From: Vicinamibacteria bacterium
GTDB taxonomy: Bacteria > Acidobacteriota > Vicinamibacteria > Vicinamibacterales > UBA2999
Reading direction: 5' to 3'
Length of the DNA stretch: 7,341 bases
Assembly: GCA_025924295.1 (NCBI GenBank)
Contig: JAICEG010000269.1
Coordinates: 1 to 7,341, forward strand
The position numbers and the translations under genes were made by a program. Under the pieces are notes generated by a model. It was not told the DNA's origin and made no database searches. It saw nothing but the letters and a program-made list of their open reading frames with translations. Shown here in pieces: positions 4,613-7,341 of the stretch. The first letter of the stretch is position 1. Each line of letters opens with the position of its first letter.

Positions 4613-7305
4613 AGCGTTCACTACGTTCATGGTTGTGGCGTGTGCCGCTCGATCAAGAGGTGGACGAAGAACTCGCCTTCCACATCGAAATGCGGACGCG
4701 CGAGCTGGTCGACAAGGGAATGGATCCGCGGATTGCACGGGAGATGGTGCTGGCCCGCCTCGGTGACGTGGGGAGACTCAAACGCACGTGTGTGGACCTC
4801 GGCAGAAAGAGAGATCGTGAGATGCGATTCGCGCAATGGTTCGATGAACGCCGGCAGGACGTCAGGTTCGCACTGCGGCAACTGAAATCATCGCCGGCGT
4901 TCACGCTCGTCGCCGCGATCACGCTGGCGCTCGGGATCGGCGCCAACAGCGCCATGTTCGCGCTGGCCGACGCCACGTTGTTGCGCCCCCTTCCATACCC
5001 CGATGCCGATCGTCTCGTCATGGTGTGGGAGCGTGGTCCAGCCTTTCCGCGCGTGCCGATGTCGCCAGTCACACTTCTCGAGCTCGCCGAACAGAATCGG
5101 AGCTTCGAGAGCCTCGGCGGGGTCAACATGGGCATCGGCGGCGGTCCGTTGCTCGAAGCCCCGGACGGCTCGTTGCTGAGCGTGGATCGACAGTTCGTGA
5201 CCGCGCGTCTCTTCGACGCGCTCGGCGTTCAGCCGATCGCAGGCCGGACATTCCGGCCGGACGACGAAGGACCAGTCACGACAGTCATAGTGATCAGCGA
5301 GGGGCTCTGGCGCACGCGATTCGGCGCGGATCCGTCGCTCATCGGTCGAGATGTCCGGCTGAACGGCCAGCCATTCACCGTCATTGGCATCGTGCCGGAC
5401 GATGTGCAACTACAGCGGCCGGCGCGCGTCTGGTCGCTGTTGACGAGTCTTCCGGATTCATTGCGGGCTGTTCCTGCCGCTCGCGGGGCGCGCTCCCTTC
5501 AAGTCGTCGGGCGTCTGAAGCCGGATGTGACGCTGGAGGCGGCCCAAGCGGAACTCGCCGTGTACGGCGAGCGGCTCGCGCGCGACTATCCTGCGACTCA
5601 CAAGGGCTTCAGTGTCAACGTCGAGCCGCTGCGTGCGGCGATCATGGGCCCCGACCTGCAGCTGACCTCGCTCTTCCTCTTCGGGGTCGTCGGCTTCGTG
5701 CTGCTCCTGTGCTGCGCCAACGTCGCCAATCTGCTCCTGGCACGCGGCAGCGTCAGGTCGCGTGAACTCGCCGTGCGATCGGCACTCGGCGCAGGAAAGT
5801 CCCGCATCCTCGCGCAGCTGCTGACGGAGAGCCTTGTCCTCGCCACGGTGGGTGGTCTGGTCGGTCTTGCTCTTGGTGCAGCCATTCTGAAGCTGGCCAT
5901 CGCAGTGATCCCCGCGGGACTGCTGCCAGCAGCCGTGAGTCTCACCTTTGACGGCCGAGTCATGGCGTTCTGCGTCGCAGCCAGCGTGGTTGCGGGAGTG
6001 CTGTTCGGTGTGGTGCCCGCGTGGCAAGCCACGAGAAGCTCGCTGGTGCAGACGATCGCGTCCGAGAGCCGATCGAGCACGCGAAGGGGAGGACGGTTCC
6101 GGAGCTTCGTGGTTGCCGGCGAAGTCGCCGCGGCTGTTCTGCTGCTGTGCGGCGCAGGACTGCTGCTGCGGACGTTGCTCGTCCTGGGAGATCACGACCC
6201 AGGGTACCGCGCGCACGGCGATAGCGTGCTGACGCTCGATTTCAGCCTGCCGGCGCCCAACGAGGGTACTCGCTATCCGACGTTCGAGTCGTTCCTGCAG
6301 TTCTACGACGACACGTCGCGTCAGGTCGCCGCGATTCCCGGCGTGACGAGGATCGGGTGGACAACCGCGTTGCCTTACGGTAGCAGCGAGCTCCCGCCGC
6401 AGCGTTTCGAGATCATCGGCGATCCACCGGTGGCACGGGACAGCCGTCCGTTCGCTGATTTCCAGGCGGCGACGCCGGGGTACTTCACGACGCTCGATCT
6501 CCCGATCGTCACCGGACGCTCATTTACGGATCGTGATACGCGCGAGAGCACGCCGGTCATCATCGTCAATGAAGCGTTCGTGCGTCATCACCTGGCCGGC
6601 AGGGATCCGATCGGCATCCGACTCGGCATCGAGCCCCTCTTCCCAGGGTTTGACGTACCAGCCGTGTGGGAGATCGTTGGCGTTGCGCGCCAGGTCAAAG
6701 GGCGGATGGGCGATCGCGATGATGCACGGCAAGTCTACGTGCCGCTCGCACAGTATCCGTGGACCGACACGTTTCTCGTTGTTCATTCGTCTGACGGACC
6801 CGTTCAGGCGCTGCTCGCTCCCATCCGTGACGTCGTGGCGCGCATCGACCGGAACGTGCCGGTGCGACGGGAGAGGACGTTGAACGATCTGGCGAGCCAG
6901 ACGACGGCACCGCATCGATTCCGCGCCGCGATTGTGACGACGTTCGCCGGGCTCGCTCTGACACTCGCGCTGGTGGGGATCTTTGGCGTGCTCACGTATT
7001 CAGTCGAGCAGCGCATGCGCGAGTTCGGCGTTCGCATCGCCCTCGGGGCAACTGCGGCAAATGTCTTGCGGCTCGTTCTCGGCAGTGCGGCCCGAGTGAT
7101 CGCACTCGGTACAGTCGTCGGGCTCGTTGCGGCTGCCGGCCTTGGGCAAGTGATCTCGATGTTCCTCGTTGGCGTGCGACCTCTCGATCCGATGACGTTC
7201 GCATCAGTCGTCGCTGTGCTGGCGATCACAGCCGTCGCCGCGGATGCTGCACCCGCAATACGTGCGGTACGAGTCGATCCGGTCGATGCGTTCAGGAATG
7301 AATGA
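4609..7305 (+). CDS. ADOP-type duplicated MacB/FtsX permease with N-terminal prefix domain
   Basis: An 898-aa inner-membrane protein. Residues 1-90 form the charged, helical prefix domain found on PadR-linked ADOPs (DEELAFHIEMRTRELVDKGM at 19-38, then ARLGDVGRLK at 49-58 and the QDVRFALRQL lead-in at 83-92). TM1 is about 97-122, followed by the first periplasmic MacB core domain (about 125-350); TM2-TM4 about 354-378, 407-432 and 450-470; TM5 about 500-524; second periplasmic domain about 530-765; TM6-TM8 about 774-798, 828-852 and 864-886. The loop motif RELAVRSALGAGKSRILAQL (385-404) is echoed by REFGVRIALGATAANVLRLV (804-823), the mark of the internal duplication. The C-terminus (APAIRAVRVDPVDAFRNE) is a divergent form of the family ending. 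The start overlaps the padR stop by 4 bp, so translation is probably coupled. No ATPase gene accompanies it. The substrate is unknown; roles in efflux or envelope mechanics by analogy with MacB are inference. Confidence 0.95.
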   Translation: MKRSLRSWLWRVPLDQEVDEELAFHIEMRTRELVDKGMDPRIAREMVLARLGDVGRLKRTCVDLGRKRDREMRFAQWFDERRQDVRFALRQLKSSPAFTLVAAITLALGIGANSAMFALADATLLRPLPYPDADRLVMVWERGPAFPRVPMSPVTLLELAEQNRSFESLGGVNMGIGGGPLLEAPDGSLLSVDRQFVTARLFDALGVQPIAGRTFRPDDEGPVTTVIVISEGLWRTRFGADPSLIGRDVRLNGQPFTVIGIVPDDVQLQRPARVWSLLTSLPDSLRAVPAARGARSLQVVGRLKPDVTLEAAQAELAVYGERLARDYPATHKGFSVNVEPLRAAIMGPDLQLTSLFLFGVVGFVLLLCCANVANLLLARGSVRSRELAVRSALGAGKSRILAQLLTESLVLATVGGLVGLALGAAILKLAIAVIPAGLLPAAVSLTFDGRVMAFCVAASVVAGVLFGVVPAWQATRSSLVQTIASESRSSTRRGGRFRSFVVAGEVAAAVLLLCGAGLLLRTLLVLGDHDPGYRAHGDSVLTLDFSLPAPNEGTRYPTFESFLQFYDDTSRQVAAIPGVTRIGWTTALPYGSSELPPQRFEIIGDPPVARDSRPFADFQAATPGYFTTLDLPIVTGRSFTDRDTRESTPVIIVNEAFVRHHLAGRDPIGIRLGIEPLFPGFDVPAVWEIVGVARQVKGRMGDRDDARQVYVPLAQYPWTDTFLVVHSSDGPVQALLAPIRDVVARIDRNVPVRRERTLNDLASQTTAPHRFRAAIVTTFAGLALTLALVGIFGVLTYSVEQRMREFGVRIALGATAANVLRLVLGSAARVIALGTVVGLVAAAGLGQVISMFLVGVRPLDPMTFASVVAVLAITAVAADAAPAIRAVRVDPVDAFRNE

Positions 7306-7313
7306 AGGATCGT

Positions 7314-7341
7314 CGGGTCTATAGAAAAAGACCCGCCCTAC
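7314..7341 (-). repeat. GTAG-headed hairpin after the permease, REP-like or terminator
   Basis: CGGGTCT (7314-7320) and AGACCCG (7329-7335) form a perfect 7-bp stem with an 8-nt loop, starting 8 nt after the permease stop codon. Read on the minus strand the element begins GTAG (7341-7338), then GG, then the hairpin, the same GTAG-plus-hairpin layout as at 4175-4197 but inverted and with a different stem sequence. The window ends exactly at the GTAG, so any T-run or partner repeat is cut off. It may serve as the transcript end of the padR-permease operon. Confidence 0.45.

Noticed and set aside
5785..5814. Walker A-like GAGKS in the second permease, suggesting a fused ATPase
   Set aside because: It falls in the conserved FtsX/MacB cytoplasmic loop (SALGAGKSRIL). 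The equivalent loop in the other permease reads LGAGRW, and no Walker B or ABC signature follows.
5458..6216. A 252-codon minus-strand open frame inside the second permease
   Set aside because: It has a shadow-frame composition (many Gln, Arg and His), no ribosome binding site context and no recognisable domain.

Overview
This window carries five protein-coding genes and reads like part of a chromosome from an Acidobacteriota-type organism. Class Vicinamibacteria or a relative would fit, and the source may be an environmental genome. The inference rests on three things. The DNA is GC-rich. Two genes encode very large duplicated MacB/FtsX-like permeases of the ADOP type (acidobacterial duplicated orphan permease), a family strongly expanded in that phylum. 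One ADOP is coupled to a short PadR regulator, an arrangement also typical there. No ribosomal or other marker gene is present, so taxonomy stays tentative.

Layout. Positions 1-150 are a non-coding flank. A minus-strand ADOP permease without the usual N-terminal prefix domain (811 aa) occupies 151-2586. Upstream of it on the same strand is a small membrane protein with a SEC-C zinc motif (82 aa, 2696-2944). A 112-bp divergent intergenic region with a 15-bp palindrome separates that gene from a plus-strand secreted metallo-beta-lactamase-fold protein related to the hydrolase domain of ComEC (368 aa, 3057-4163). The next 113-bp gap holds a REP-like palindrome with a GTAG head and then a long hairpin that buries the ribosome binding site of the following gene. 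A PadR-family repressor (111 aa, 4277-4612) overlaps by 4 bp (ATGA) the start of a second ADOP permease (898 aa, 4609-7305), which does carry the prefix domain. A final GTAG-headed palindrome, in the opposite orientation, lies at the window's right edge.

How the genes fit together. The padR-ADOP pair is almost certainly one operon with coupled translation, and PadR probably controls it. The two ADOPs share the same eight-helix plan but differ in the N-terminal domain and in having a linked regulator. Neither is accompanied by an ABC ATPase in this window, although both retain the loops that in MacB contact the ATPase. The SEC-C and metallo-hydrolase genes may share a divergent control region; a functional tie to the ADOPs is not demonstrated.

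The most unusual element is the 4219-4274 hairpin: two 10-bp helices (20 pairs, one of them G-U) directly before the padR start codon, enclosing its Shine-Dalgarno sequence, with a possible competing helix. It could be an RNA-level switch for the regulator-permease operon, or a DNA-level PadR operator. No CRISPR array, tRNA, rRNA, transposase or complete mobile element was seen.
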